NCBI GenBank assembly: GCA_002347035.1
Contig: DEAM01000009.1
Span: 98,152-162,151 of the forward strand
Length of the DNA: 64,000 nt
DNA from: Gemmatimonadales bacterium UBA2982
Lineage (GTDB): Bacteria > Gemmatimonadota > Gemmatimonadetes > Longimicrobiales > Gaopeijiaceae
Direction: 5' to 3'
The position numbers and the translations under genes were made by a program. Below are positions 1 to 9,654 of this stretch, one piece after another. The notes under the pieces were generated by a model. It was not told where the DNA came from. It was given only the letters and a program-made list of their open reading frames with translations, and made no database searches. Numbering within the stretch: the stretch's first letter is position 1; every line of letters starts with the position of its first letter.

Positions 1-2037
1 GACTCAGTGCAGCAGATCGTCAAACTAGAACCGAGTGCGGTGGAACTCGTCGATCGTTCTGTCTTAGAGTTAGCGTCACAAAGACCTGACTTTAAAGCCT
101 CAATTGACCGCTTTGTCCGAGGTGTGCCAGGCGCGCTCCTGCTTGTCGAATTTTCAGGTAATTCCGAGACGTCTGACCTACATGAACGTCTTGATCATCT
201 TGACGACCTACTGGGTGACCTGGGGTACCCCGACAGCCTGGTCCGTGTCGAAAACACCGCTGGCCAAGCAGAAGTATGGAGGGTACGCAAAACCGGCCTC
301 AGTCTAGTTATGTCAATGGCTGGTCCCAGGAGGCCTATCTCTTTTATCGAGGACTGCGCTGTCCCGCTAGAACACCTAGCCGAATACGCCCGACGAGTTG
401 ATGACATCTTCGCACAACATGACTCGAAGGGAACGTGGTACGCGCACGCATCCGTAGGCTGCTTACATGTGCGACCAGCGCTAAACCTTAAGGATCCGGA
501 GGATGTAGCTCGGGTTCGATTGATTGCTGAATCAGTACACGAGGTCGTAAGCGAACTGCAAGGGACACATTCCGGAGAACACGGTGATGGCATTCTTCGA
601 TCAGAGTTCCTGCGCTCTATGCTTGGAGATCGGATGGTCGCAGCGTTCGAAGAAGTGAAACGGACATTCGACCCTCACGGAATAATGAACCCAGGGAAAA
701 TCGTCGACCCTCCGTTAATGGATGACCGGTCCCTTTTCCGTTTCAAACCAGGCTATACTGAGCGAGAACTTCCTGTGGTTCTCGACTGGTCAAGCCAAGG
801 TGGACTTCTTCGAGCAGTAGAGAGATGCGACAACAATGGTGCCTGCCGTAAGTCGAAGCCCGACGTTATGTGCCCGTCATTTCGAGTCACTAAGGACGAA
901 CGACATACTACGCGAGGGCGGGCAAACGCTCTAAGGTTAGCCTTGACTGGTCAGTTAGGTGACGATGGCTTGGATAGCCCGGATATGGCAGAGGCAATGT
1001 CTCTCTGCATCTCTTGCAAAGGCTGCCGGCGCGAATGTCCGACAGGTGTCGACATGGCGCGTATGAAATTAGAGTGGCAGCATCGTCAAAATAAATTGCG
1101 TGGGGTGCCCCTTCGTGAGCGGATGCTCGCAAGTATCCCGCGGATGGCGCCGCAGCTTCAGCGCGTAGCCAGCTTCCTGAACTTCGGCTCCCGCACTCCT
1201 GCTACTCGCATCCTAGGGTTGGCACCTAAAAGACGGCTGCCCCGTTGGAGTTCAGATGCCTGGAGTCCTCGTGAGCTACCTAAGCAGGAAGCTCCAGACG
1301 TCGTACTTCTAGTCGACACATTCACCCGCTGGTTCGAACCAGAGAATGCTCGGGCAGCAAGGCAGTTACTCGAAGCTGGAGGGTGGTCGGTCGGCGCGGT
1401 CGAACCCGACAGAGGACGCCCTTATTGTTGCGGGCGCACCTACCTGAGTGCCGGTATGCTGGACGAAGCTGCAGAAGAAGCTCAACGAACCCTTGCAGCA
1501 CTCGCACCAATTGCGCGAAGGGGATCTTGGATCGTCGGACTCGAGCCCTCCTGTCTCTACACATTGCGTGACGAATTCCAGGCTCTCCTGCCAGGAGAGG
1601 ACGCGCGCGTTGTCGCTGAGCGTGCAGTTCTACTGGATGAATTTCTTGATCGTGAGTGGGTGGAAGGAAGAGAGCTGCCCTTCAGTTCTAAGTCGGATAA
1701 TGACCAATCTGTATTTGTGCATGGGCACTGCCATCAGAAAGCCTTTGGTGGCATGCATGCTAGCTTGAGCATGCTTGAAAGAGCAGGCAGAATTCCAAAC
1801 CTAATTGAGTCTAGCTGCTGCGGGATGGCCGGAGCATTCGGCTACCACACAGAGCATTATGAAACCTCTATCCAGATGGGTGAACTGTCGCTATTCCCAG
1901 CAGTACGGGAGACGCCTCCCGATGCGCTTATCGTTGCAAATGGGACAAGTTGCCGTGCACAAATCCAAGACGGAACTGACCGAGCCAGTGTACATACGGC
2001 AGTCGTGTTGGCAGAAGCGCTGGAGTATAGGCCCTAA
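1..2037 (+). CDS. FAD-linked oxidase / Fe-S dehydrogenase fusion (D-lactate or glycolate dehydrogenase type), 5' truncated
   Basis: The reading frame is open to the first base, so this is the C-terminal part of a longer protein; full-length relatives are near 950-1000 residues. The first ~240 residues match the C-terminal substrate domain of FAD-linked oxidases, with a histidine-rich stretch ending GEHGDG near residue 195 and an NPGKIVDP motif. A ferredoxin-like region follows, including CISCKGCRRECP near residue 335. The last third is a GlpC/CCG-type domain, with GHCHQKA and a CCG within SSCCGMAGAFG. Proteins of this build oxidise D-lactate, glycolate or other 2-hydroxyacids and pass electrons through Fe-S clusters to the quinone pool or a cytochrome. 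The exact substrate cannot be told from this part, and the FAD-binding PCMH domain lies outside the window. It converges on serA. Confidence 0.85.
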   Translation, partial: DSVQQIVKLEPSAVELVDRSVLELASQRPDFKASIDRFVRGVPGALLLVEFSGNSETSDLHERLDHLDDLLGDLGYPDSLVRVENTAGQAEVWRVRKTGLSLVMSMAGPRRPISFIEDCAVPLEHLAEYARRVDDIFAQHDSKGTWYAHASVGCLHVRPALNLKDPEDVARVRLIAESVHEVVSELQGTHSGEHGDGILRSEFLRSMLGDRMVAAFEEVKRTFDPHGIMNPGKIVDPPLMDDRSLFRFKPGYTERELPVVLDWSSQGGLLRAVERCDNNGACRKSKPDVMCPSFRVTKDERHTTRGRANALRLALTGQLGDDGLDSPDMAEAMSLCISCKGCRRECPTGVDMARMKLEWQHRQNKLRGVPLRERMLASIPRMAPQLQRVASFLNFGSRTPATRILGLAPKRRLPRWSSDAWSPRELPKQEAPDVVLLVDTFTRWFEPENARAARQLLEAGGWSVGAVEPDRGRPYCCGRTYLSAGMLDEAAEEAQRTLAALAPIARRGSWIVGLEPSCLYTLRDEFQALLPGEDARVVAERAVLLDEFLDREWVEGRELPFSSKSDNDQSVFVHGHCHQKAFGGMHASLSMLERAGRIPNLIESSCCGMAGAFGYHTEHYETSIQMGELSLFPAVRETPPDALIVANGTSCRAQIQDGTDRASVHTAVVLAEALEYRP

Positions 2038-2044
2038 GCCTTGG

Positions 2045-2070
2045 GAGGGCTTGATCTTCTCTATGCCCTC
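2045..2070. terminator. Possible weak bidirectional terminator hairpin
   Basis: GAGGGC at 2045-2050 pairs with GCCCTC at 2065-2070 around a 14-base loop, in the 56-base gap between two convergent genes. A short TT-rich stretch follows on the plus strand. The stem is only six pairs, so this is tentative. Confidence 0.3.
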
Positions 2071-2093
2071 TTAGTCAGCTAGTAAATAGCTAC

Positions 2094-3695
2094 TTACCCC
2101 AGGCGGGCTACGACTGCGGCCGATACCTCAGATAACTGAAGCAATGCTTCCCGTACCGTAGCACCCACATCACCATCTACAGAGATTGCAGCCAAAGCAT
2201 GGCCGCCCTTTGACAACCGAGCCTGATGGTACTCAGCAATATTAATGTCATGGCTGCCGAGAATCGTGCCTACTCTTCCTATGACACCCGGCACGTCCTG
2301 GTTCTTCAAAACGATCAATGTACCCGCTGGAACAATGTCCACGTGGTAGTCCTCAATACGAACAATTCGAGGGTGAGCTTCACCGAGCAGAGCACCGGCT
2401 AGCCTCAGGCTTCCGGCTTCGGTACGAAGGACTAGCTCTACAAACTCTGTGTAATCGGCATGGAGAGACATCTTTGTGCGAGCTACAGCAATCCCGCGCT
2501 GCTCAGCAAGATGTCCTGCACTCACAAAGTTGACTTGATCTGGGCCGAGCACGGGCTCAAGAAGCCCCATCAATGCATACGCAGTCAAAGGCTTTAGAGC
2601 ATCATCAGAGTGGCCTGCATAACGCACCCCTACCTCTCGCACACCCCCAGGCGATAATGCACAGGCTAGGCGACCCAGGCCTCTACCCAACTCGAGGAGT
2701 GGCGCAAGAGCTCTCAATACTTCACTACCAATCGCAGGTGCATTTAAGGCCCGCGACAGATCACCTTCTACAAGCGCCGCGCGCACAGCTTCTGCAATCT
2801 CTGACGCTACAAGTTCCTGAGCTTCTTGCGTAGAGGCACCTAGATGCGGAGTCAGCAATAGGTTGGATACACCTCGCAGGGGCGAGTCCGCATCAAGTGG
2901 CTCTACTTCATATACGTCAAGAGCAGCTCCGGCCAATTGGCCGGATGCTAGGGCGTCGCCAACTGCAGCTTCATCAACCACGCCTCCCCGTGAGACGTTC
3001 ACCACAAATGAGCCCTTCTTCATTCGTGCGATGGCTTCAGAGTTAATGATGCCACGGGTCGAGTCGGTTAGCGGCACGTGGAGAGAGACTACGTCTGCCT
3101 GCTCCAAAACCTGATCAAGCTCGGCGCGTTCTACTTGGAGCTCAGCCGCCCGCTCGTCTGTTAGGTAGGGATCATACGCTATAACCCCCATCCCGAAGGC
3201 CCGGCACCGCTTTGCTACCTCACCACCGATGCGTCCGGCACCAACCAGCCCTAGAGTTCGCCCGCGAAGCTCCGCCCCCTTAAACCGGGCGCGATCCCAT
3301 TCACCCTTTCGTACTGAAGCGTCCGCCTCTGCTACACGACGTACCATCGCTAGTATCAGTGCCATCGTGAGTTCTGCGGTGGAAACCGTGTTACCTGCGG
3401 GAGCGTTGAGAACGGCGATGCCACGCTCGGCAGCAGCCCTAAGGTCAATATTGTCTACTCCGACTCCCGCCCGCCCAACAACCGTTAATTTTGGAGCTGC
3501 GGAAAGCAATTGTGCCCCAACCTGAGTGGCACTCCGCACAATCAGGCCGTCGGCGGCGGCAAGGGCTTCGCTGAACTCAGAATCGGCCGAATCATCGACC
3601 TGCACCACTCTGAATCGTTCGTCCTCGTATAGCGGGCCGAGTGCGTCCCCCGAAACCTTGTCAGTCACAAGTACCACATAACTATTTTTGTTCAT
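2094..3695 (-). CDS. serA: D-3-phosphoglycerate dehydrogenase with ASB and ACT domains
   Basis: Catalyses the first committed step of serine synthesis, NAD-dependent oxidation of 3-phosphoglycerate to 3-phosphohydroxypyruvate, in the cytoplasm. The 533 residues match the long SerA form. The dehydrogenase core carries GRAGVGVDNIDL, the Rossmann motif GLVGAGRIGGEVAKR, VNVSRGGVVDE and the catalytic His in LLTPHLGAST. An intervening ASB-type domain spans about 320-450. The C-terminal ACT domain (from about 455) begins LIVLKNQDVPGVIGRVG and is usually the site of serine feedback. The start ATG overlaps the stop of the upstream aminotransferase (ATGA), so the two are translationally coupled and probably serve one pathway. 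Confidence 0.95.
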   Translation of the reverse strand: MNKNSYVVLVTDKVSGDALGPLYEDERFRVVQVDDSADSEFSEALAAADGLIVRSATQVGAQLLSAAPKLTVVGRAGVGVDNIDLRAAAERGIAVLNAPAGNTVSTAELTMALILAMVRRVAEADASVRKGEWDRARFKGAELRGRTLGLVGAGRIGGEVAKRCRAFGMGVIAYDPYLTDERAAELQVERAELDQVLEQADVVSLHVPLTDSTRGIINSEAIARMKKGSFVVNVSRGGVVDEAAVGDALASGQLAGAALDVYEVEPLDADSPLRGVSNLLLTPHLGASTQEAQELVASEIAEAVRAALVEGDLSRALNAPAIGSEVLRALAPLLELGRGLGRLACALSPGGVREVGVRYAGHSDDALKPLTAYALMGLLEPVLGPDQVNFVSAGHLAEQRGIAVARTKMSLHADYTEFVELVLRTEAGSLRLAGALLGEAHPRIVRIEDYHVDIVPAGTLIVLKNQDVPGVIGRVGTILGSHDINIAEYHQARLSKGGHALAAISVDGDVGATVREALLQLSEVSAAVVARLG

Positions 3696-4801
3696 CGAAC
3701 CACGTCCGTTAAGACCTCAAGAAGATCGTTGAGTTGATCGAGGGTGTGGTCTCCCATATGCCCGATCCGGAACGTGCTTGGCTTGAGCTTGCCATATCCC
3801 CCACCAATTACCCAGCCACGATCAGTAACTTCGTCCACAATCAATGGAGCTGACTCTCCATCTTCGACTGCGATAGTGGTGACGCAGGGCGACCGTTGAC
3901 CCTCGGGCGCCAAAACCCTGAGACCGACTCCCTGTGCCTTCATCTCAGCTACCCACGTCCATGTGCGCTCCGCCATCGCAGTGTGACGGACCCAACGGGC
4001 CTCCATTGTCTCTGACTGCATACGTTTCAGTTGGACCTGAAGCGCATAAAGCCCTGAGATAGCAGGTGTGGTAGGTGACTGCCACTTCCCTTGATTTGAA
4101 GCAAATTTTTGAAGATCGAAGTAAAATCCGCGATTCGGGACACTCGCCGAACGCTCCATCATCCGCTCGGAAGCCACCCCAAAAGAAAGCCCTGGGGGCA
4201 GCGCGAAAGACTTTTGGGAACCGGTCAGGACAAAATCTAGGCCCCAATCATCGGGACGCAGCTCAGCGCCACCAAAGCCAGTAACAGAATCAACAAGAAC
4301 TAAGACGTTTTCGTGCTCAGCGGTAACAGCAGCTAGGGCACTAACATCGTTTAGTACCCCAGTGGACGTTTCTGAGTGCGCCAAAGTCACCGCGTCATAT
4401 GAGCCTTGGGCCAATTGTCTTCTTAGGACGTTAGGGTCGTGCGCCTCACCCCAAGGCACTTCAATTGTGTCAACCTCAAGCCCACATGACTTAGCAATGT
4501 CTGCAAACCGTTTACTAAATGCCCCATTAACGAGTGATAGGACTCTCGTCTTAACAGCATTCCTCACTGCCGCCTCCATCAACCCGGTAGCTGATGAAGT
4601 GGAGATGAAAACGGGTCGCTCGGTGAAGAAAACAACTTCGAGTCCTGCCTGGAGCTCGCGCATGAGTTCCTGGATCGCAGGTCCACGGTGCCCGATTATG
4701 GCACGGTTCTGAGCCTCTAGAACGTCCGGATGGACTTCGGTCGGTCCTGGTAGGAAGAAGCGACCGGACGGCACCTGGCCACCTGATATATCTTGCGTCA
4801 A
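3692..4801 (-). CDS. Class V aminotransferase (serine-pyruvate / alanine-glyoxylate type), likely phosphoserine aminotransferase
   Basis: PLP-dependent fold-type I aminotransferase. It has the family opening FFLPGPTEVHPDVLEAQ, a GHRGPAIQEL segment, STSSATGLMEAAVRN and the PLP-binding lysine in LTGSQKSFALPPG. This family includes serine-glyoxylate and alanine-glyoxylate aminotransferases as well as noncanonical phosphoserine aminotransferases. Because it overlaps serA by four bases (ATGA), I infer that it transaminates phosphohydroxypyruvate in serine synthesis. I chose the TTG at 4801 because a GGGGGG tract sits about ten bases upstream and it leaves a short N-terminus before the conserved domain. 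The frame is open further up to a TTG at 4885, which would add 28 unconserved-looking residues. Confidence 0.85.
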   Translation of the reverse strand: MTQDISGGQVPSGRFFLPGPTEVHPDVLEAQNRAIIGHRGPAIQELMRELQAGLEVVFFTERPVFISTSSATGLMEAAVRNAVKTRVLSLVNGAFSKRFADIAKSCGLEVDTIEVPWGEAHDPNVLRRQLAQGSYDAVTLAHSETSTGVLNDVSALAAVTAEHENVLVLVDSVTGFGGAELRPDDWGLDFVLTGSQKSFALPPGLSFGVASERMMERSASVPNRGFYFDLQKFASNQGKWQSPTTPAISGLYALQVQLKRMQSETMEARWVRHTAMAERTWTWVAEMKAQGVGLRVLAPEGQRSPCVTTIAVEDGESAPLIVDEVTDRGWVIGGGYGKLKPSTFRIGHMGDHTLDQLNDLLEVLTDVVR

Positions 4802-4924
4802 GATTCCATTTCCCCCCGCAGAGGGAGGAGCCTGCCTTGTGTTCTTAATCTTTCGGATATGCCCGCAATTGATCGGGCGCCACAAGCTAACGGGACCGAC
4901 AATCTTTTCCAGACGTAGATGAGG

Positions 4925-5449
4925 TCAGTCGCTTCGCCACTCCCGTTGCCAGCGTGTGTAGTGTACTGAAATGACGCCAGCCTTATCGAGCACCTTCAGT
5001 CCAGATAGATCACGATATGCGCTCCGGTAAAACAGATGAGATACATTAGCCTGCACCATCAACTTGGCACACATGACACATGGGCTGGCAGTCACGAAGG
5101 CAACCTTGTCACGCATATCACCCGGCGACTTGACCAATGCATTCATCTCAGAGTGGATACACCCACACTTGCCCGCTTCAGTGGAGTCGCAACGGTTTGG
5201 AAAACCGCGCGCATTCCCGTTATAGCCGATGGCGACCACATGCTCAAGGGTAGCGTTAGTCAATACGGTTCCTACTTGAAGCCTCACGCAGGTGGAGCGC
5301 TTGGCAAGCTCCTCGGCCATCCGCATATAGACCTCATAAAGTGGTGGTCGTGTCACTTTTTCGACCGATGCATGAGAATCTTCAGGAACGTCGATCAGAT
5401 TCATCGGGTGCGTGTTAGAGGGCACACCGTCTTTAGAAATCATCGGCAT
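4925..5449 (-). CDS. Deoxycytidylate (dCMP) deaminase family protein
   Basis: Zinc-dependent cytidine-deaminase-fold enzyme of 174 residues. The catalytic HSEMNAL (zinc-binding His and catalytic Glu) and SPCVMCAKLMV (two zinc-binding cysteines) are both present. It also has the extra C/H-containing segment GFPNRCDSTEAGKCGCIHSE typical of the dCMP deaminase/ComEB group. It would convert dCMP to dUMP for thymidylate synthesis. Two in-frame ATGs (5449 and 5443) lie at the start; neither has a strong ribosome binding site. It is 18 bases downstream of the membrane spermidine-synthase-like gene and just upstream of the serine genes, so it is probably cotranscribed with them. Confidence 0.88.
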   Translation of the reverse strand: MPMISKDGVPSNTHPMNLIDVPEDSHASVEKVTRPPLYEVYMRMAEELAKRSTCVRLQVGTVLTNATLEHVVAIGYNGNARGFPNRCDSTEAGKCGCIHSEMNALVKSPGDMRDKVAFVTASPCVMCAKLMVQANVSHLFYRSAYRDLSGLKVLDKAGVISVHYTRWQREWRSD

Positions 5450-5467
5450 AGGCCTAACCCGTGGTGG

Positions 5468-6985
5468 TCAATTCCACCTGAGCCCACCAAGAAAGACTTT
5501 GGCCTGAAGGTATTCCACTGGAGCCCAAGAATCCGTGAACATGCGGCCAGCAGCCCTAACATCCGTTTGTGGCCAGCCTAACTCAGGAAGCACATGTAGG
5601 TCTTGGGTTGCTAGCACGACTAGGTTCTGCGTTACGAGTGGTCCGGCACCGGAATCCGTAACATAAACTCGAACATCTCCAAAAACTTCGTCGAGTGTGG
5701 CTCGAAATCGCTCTAGGAATCCCCGGCCAGGACCACCAACTGGCGAAAGCACATTCGCCAGGAAAAGTCCGCGTGGTGAAAGCCGCTCTCTCATATCAAC
5801 CAACGCCTCCTTGGTCACCATTGTCCAAGGAACCGTCAGTAGATGATCAAAAACGTCCAGGTAGACCAAATCGAATGTGCGCTTTGTACTCCGCAAATAG
5901 ACGCGGGCGTCGTCATGGATGATGTGGATATTTGGATATAGCTGTTCCCCATAGGCAAAGTACCTCTTGGCTAGCTCCGTTACGACTGGATCGATCTCCA
6001 CTACCTCGATACGCATATCAGGCCTAGATCGCTGAAACGATACAGGTAAAGAGAGCGCAGCACCTCCCAGTACAAGCATGGATTCAATGTCCTGAATCAC
6101 TGGACCCAGCAACTCCTGACTCAACCGCACGTAATCGTGAGCGGGCTCCCCGGTATCAGAGTACTCCGCCGATGAAGAACCCCCGTTCTGAAACATCTCT
6201 CGAACTAAACGACCTCCCTCCCATTCGTGTTCGATCACCTGAACGGAAGAGTACAGCGTCTGTTGAGCATGCAGCGTGTCTGGATCAGGTCGCGCAACAA
6301 GGTGCCCAAGGGCCCCAGCCATAAGAGCCGCAAGGAGAAGATGAATTTCAGGCATTCCACGGCCGAGGACGCGTCCGGAAAGAACAGCCATTACGAGCAG
6401 GCTGGCAGCTGTAAAACCTAAGAGCACCGGGAGCGGGAGTGCCGGCAATAGCACGAAGCCTGTGAGAAAAGTACCGCCAATCGAACCAGCCGTTGCCGCG
6501 GCACTCATATCTCCCGCGCGTTTTCCGACGGCACCAAGGCTCTCCGTATCTGCCTGTACGAGGTAGGGAACAACTGCACCTAAACAGAGAACCGGAGGCG
6601 CGAATAAGATCATCGCTGTTACTACAGCTCCCGGAATAAAGCCTAAAGCGTCTCGGGCCACCCCGGGGAGGCCCTCCCCGAACAGAGGTATCAAGCCTGT
6701 AAAACCGGCGATCGCAAGAACGGTCGACAACGGTACTACTCCAGCATCGGCAAGCCTCCCGCCGATATAGTTGCCCAGCGCTAGAGCAGACAGGATGACC
6801 CCTATGACTGCGGTCCAGGGCACAGCTGACAACCCAAATACAGGAGCGATTAAACGCGCTCCCGCGATCTCAATCGTCAGAACCGCAAAGCCAGATCCGA
6901 ACGCTAGTACGAAAAGCCCAATACGGCGAGCGCCCGAACGATGGGGTTGAATCGAACGATTATCGTCTGTTAAGAGTGCTGCCAT
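5468..6985 (-). CDS. Membrane-fused spermidine synthase-like protein
   Basis: About 505 residues. The N-terminal half (to about residue 215) is a series of hydrophobic helices resembling an MFS-like membrane module, opening with FVLAFGSGFAVLTIEI. The C-terminal half is a spermidine-synthase-type Rossmann methyltransferase fold. It shows LVLGGAALSLP at the cofactor loop, VVEIDPVVTELA, HDDARVYLR and FDLVYLDVFDH. In true spermidine synthases the aspartates of the last motif bind the amine. These fused proteins are widespread and mostly uncharacterised, so polyamine synthesis is possible but unproven. The ATG at 6985 is preferred over the TTG at 7006; neither has a clear ribosome binding site. 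First gene of the run that continues into the dCMP deaminase. Confidence 0.82.
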   Translation of the reverse strand: MAALLTDDNRSIQPHRSGARRIGLFVLAFGSGFAVLTIEIAGARLIAPVFGLSAVPWTAVIGVILSALALGNYIGGRLADAGVVPLSTVLAIAGFTGLIPLFGEGLPGVARDALGFIPGAVVTAMILFAPPVLCLGAVVPYLVQADTESLGAVGKRAGDMSAAATAGSIGGTFLTGFVLLPALPLPVLLGFTAASLLVMAVLSGRVLGRGMPEIHLLLAALMAGALGHLVARPDPDTLHAQQTLYSSVQVIEHEWEGGRLVREMFQNGGSSSAEYSDTGEPAHDYVRLSQELLGPVIQDIESMLVLGGAALSLPVSFQRSRPDMRIEVVEIDPVVTELAKRYFAYGEQLYPNIHIIHDDARVYLRSTKRTFDLVYLDVFDHLLTVPWTMVTKEALVDMRERLSPRGLFLANVLSPVGGPGRGFLERFRATLDEVFGDVRVYVTDSGAGPLVTQNLVVLATQDLHVLPELGWPQTDVRAAGRMFTDSWAPVEYLQAKVFLGGLRWN

Positions 6986-7086
6986 GGCAGACCAATTACA
7001 TCTCAACGTGTTAGGGTCAAGCCGACCGCGACATTAGTTAGGTCGAGAAGATCAACTGGGCGTGGCTCTGCTGCAAAGCCCCACAC

Positions 7087-7638
7087 CTATATGGCGGATA
7101 AGAGAACCTCTAGAAGTTCCTGGAGTGTTGTCTGGCCTCGATCCTTAGCATACCACCGTCGGATGACCCTGTATCGTTCTCGAGACGGCATTGCTAGCCC
7201 CTCCGTCACCAACCAGGTCTGGATCTCTTCAGGTCGGGGTCCCCACCAACCAATTTCCTGAAAGCCTTTGTCATATGCCATGACAACGGGTATGGAGCGA
7301 CTCCGTCCATTCGTGAGATGTGCGTCCATTAGGTCAAGATTCAAGTCCCGACCTAAGACCCGGAAATCCCACCCCAGTTGGTCTGCGAAGCGAGCGATAA
7401 CAGGCAAAGTGTTGACCGCATCACCGCACCAGTCCTCAGATAGAGCCAGCAAGTACGTGTCCGCAGGCAACTCGCGCGCCTGCAAAACTATTTCATCAGA
7501 TACACGAGCACGCTCGTAAACGTCGTGCCATAGTTGGCGGTTCTTCTCGACGCCTGTGAGATAGTCTTTAAATGTATCAGCGCTCTCGAATCGCTCTCTA
7601 TTCACTCCTCTAATTCCTAACGTCGGATAGATATCCAA
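7087..7638 (-). CDS. Thioredoxin-family protein with WCGD motif
   Basis: A 183-residue soluble protein with a thioredoxin fold. The segment LLALSEDWCGDAVNTLPV is in the place of the thioredoxin WCGPC, so only one of the two redox cysteines is kept. RSRSIPVVMAYD supplies the cis-proline strand. Proteins of this group (thioredoxin_9-like) are common and of unknown function. A single cysteine rules out simple dithiol oxidoreductase chemistry but allows monothiol or binding roles. The start is TTG with GGATAAGCC just upstream. It lies 53 bases downstream of typA on the same strand and may be cotranscribed. Confidence 0.75.
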   Translation of the reverse strand: MDIYPTLGIRGVNRERFESADTFKDYLTGVEKNRQLWHDVYERARVSDEIVLQARELPADTYLLALSEDWCGDAVNTLPVIARFADQLGWDFRVLGRDLNLDLMDAHLTNGRSRSIPVVMAYDKGFQEIGWWGPRPEEIQTWLVTEGLAMPSRERYRVIRRWYAKDRGQTTLQELLEVLLSAI

Positions 7639-7691
7639 GGCTTATCCGCAGATCTCTGTGCGACAATCTTTTCTTCATCTTCATAGACAAG

Positions 7692-9530
7692 CTAGTGGTT
7701 CTGCTTTGCAGCCTTCTTACGTTGATTCGCGTCGAGAATTCGCTTTCGTACGCGAATGGCCTCCGGAGTCACCTCAATCAATTCATCATCTTCAATGAAC
7801 TCGAGCCCGAGTTCGAGTGTGATTAAGCGCCGGGGTTCCAGTTTGATATTCTCATCGGATGCGGTAGTTCTCATGTTGGTGAGTTTCTTCTCCTTAGAGA
7901 CATTGACGTCCATGTCCCCCGGACGTGCATTTTCACCCACAATCATACCCGCGTAAGCCTCTTCCCCGGGGCTGACAAAGAGAGTTCCACGTTCCTGAAG
8001 CCCAAAAAGAGCAAATCCTACTGCCTTGCCCTGACGGTCTGCCACCATAACTCCACGCGAACGCCCCTTAAGTTGGCCTGCCCAGTTATTCCAAGAGTGA
8101 AAATTGTGATGCAAGATGCCCTCGCCTCGGGTGTCCGTGAGAAACTCAGAACGGTATCCGAACAGCCCGCGGGCAGGCACGGAAAAGCGCAAGCGCGTAG
8201 CCCCCGAATCCCCCATCGGCCGCATCTCGATCATTTCACCCTTTCGGGATCCCAACTTTTCAATGACAGTGCCGACCATCTCAGAAGGAACCTCCACTAC
8301 CGCTTCCTCATAGGGCTCCTGAAGCTGTCCCCCCTGTGTAGTTCGGGTAACAACCCGAGGCCGAGATACCTGGAACTCGTACCCCTCACGCCTCATGGTC
8401 TCCATGAGAATTGCTAGATGTAATTCCCCTCGGCCGCTTACCGTAAATGTGTCCGGCTGGTCCGTCTCCTCCACGCGCAAGGCAACGTTGCGTTCTAATT
8501 CGCGGAAGAGGCGCTCCCTAAGTTGTCGTGTTGTGACGTAGGACCCAGCCTGTCCCGAAAACGGGGAATTATTGACTGTGAAGTCTACCGACAGTGTCGG
8601 CTCTTCGACAGCAATCCCATGCAGTCTCACACGGTTTTCTGGATCTGTAACGGTCTTGCCAATCTCAACCGCGGCCAGGCCTGCGAGTGCCACGATGTCA
8701 CCCGCCTGTGCCTCCTGCACTTCGACTCTCTCAAGTCCGCTGAAGGTGAACAGCCCTGACACCTTCGCACCTTCGGCTTCTTCTGGATCATCAACGATTC
8801 CAGCAGGACCTAGATTGAGCAGCGTGACGCTGTCTCCCACCTGAACTTTGCCACGCTCTATTCGTCCGATAGCGATGCGCCCCACATATGGTGAGTGATC
8901 TAACGTGGACACGAGCATCTGGAATGGGGCTTCCTTATCAGCTCTGGGCTCAGGGAAATACTCTACGATTGTCTCAAAGAGGGGGCCGAGGCTATCACCA
9001 ACCGCATTTGCACTCTCCGAGGCCCAGCCATCTCGCCCTACTGCATATAGGAATGGCGCATCGAGTTGCGTATCCGAAGCCTCTAGGTCCATGAAGAGTT
9101 CTAAGACCTCGTCATGCACCTCTGCAGGTCTCGAGTCTCGGCGATCGACCTTATTAATAACCACGAGTGGAGGAAGGCCGACCTCAAGAGCCTTTCTCGT
9201 GACAAAGCGTGTCTGCGGCATTGGACCCTCAGCAGCATCAACGAGGAGCACAACACCGTCGACCATGCGCAAGATGCGCTCTACTTCACCTCCGAAGTCC
9301 GCGTGACCTGGAGTGTCTACAATGTTGATTTTCACTCCGTTCCATACTACGGCTGTATTCTTTGCTAGAATCGTGATGCCGCGCTCTCGCTCCAGAGGAT
9401 TGGAGTCCATCACTCGCTCTTGCACTGACTGGTTCTCACGAAAAACTCCGGCCTGACCAAACATTTGGTCTACCAAGGTTGTCTTGCCGTGATCAACGTG
9501 CGCGATAATCGCGATATTTCGGATATTCAT
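7692..9530 (-). CDS. typA: Ribosome-associated GTPase TypA/BipA
   Basis: Translation-factor GTPase of 612 residues, the usual length for BipA. G1 is AHVDHGKTTLVDQ near residue 10, switch II is DTPGHADFGGEVER, and NKVDR is the base-specificity motif. The C-terminal half has the EF-G-like domains and the BipA-specific tail with HHNFHSWNNWAGQLKGR and a basic C-terminus. It acts in 50S ribosome assembly and stress or cold adaptation. The start is ATG with no obvious Shine-Dalgarno. The thioredoxin-like gene follows in the same direction. Confidence 0.96.
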   Translation of the reverse strand: MNIRNIAIIAHVDHGKTTLVDQMFGQAGVFRENQSVQERVMDSNPLERERGITILAKNTAVVWNGVKINIVDTPGHADFGGEVERILRMVDGVVLLVDAAEGPMPQTRFVTRKALEVGLPPLVVINKVDRRDSRPAEVHDEVLELFMDLEASDTQLDAPFLYAVGRDGWASESANAVGDSLGPLFETIVEYFPEPRADKEAPFQMLVSTLDHSPYVGRIAIGRIERGKVQVGDSVTLLNLGPAGIVDDPEEAEGAKVSGLFTFSGLERVEVQEAQAGDIVALAGLAAVEIGKTVTDPENRVRLHGIAVEEPTLSVDFTVNNSPFSGQAGSYVTTRQLRERLFRELERNVALRVEETDQPDTFTVSGRGELHLAILMETMRREGYEFQVSRPRVVTRTTQGGQLQEPYEEAVVEVPSEMVGTVIEKLGSRKGEMIEMRPMGDSGATRLRFSVPARGLFGYRSEFLTDTRGEGILHHNFHSWNNWAGQLKGRSRGVMVADRQGKAVGFALFGLQERGTLFVSPGEEAYAGMIVGENARPGDMDVNVSKEKKLTNMRTTASDENIKLEPRRLITLELGLEFIEDDELIEVTPEAIRVRKRILDANQRKKAAKQNH

Positions 9531-9626
9531 GACGGGGAAAAGCTAATGCGAAAACCAAGATGACCGAGGATGTTAGCGCAGGGCCCACCGTGTAAAACTA
9601 GCCTTCCGGGAGCTCTTACAATTACT

Positions 9627-9654
9627 TCCTCTTTATGCTTTTGAAGCAAGAGGA
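9627..9654. other. Stem-loop in the gap between typA and the DHS-like gene
   Basis: TCCTCTT at 9627-9633 pairs with AAGAGGA at 9648-9654. An inner GCTT/AAGC stem (9637-9640 with 9644-9647) caps it with a TTG loop, and TAT bulges out on one side. It lies downstream of the DHS-like stop and could be its terminator, although no clear T-run follows on the minus strand. Confidence 0.35.

Noticed and set aside
5036..5581. 181-residue open frame on the plus strand
   Set aside because: It lies antisense to the dCMP deaminase gene, whose motifs are unmistakable; the frame is a shadow.
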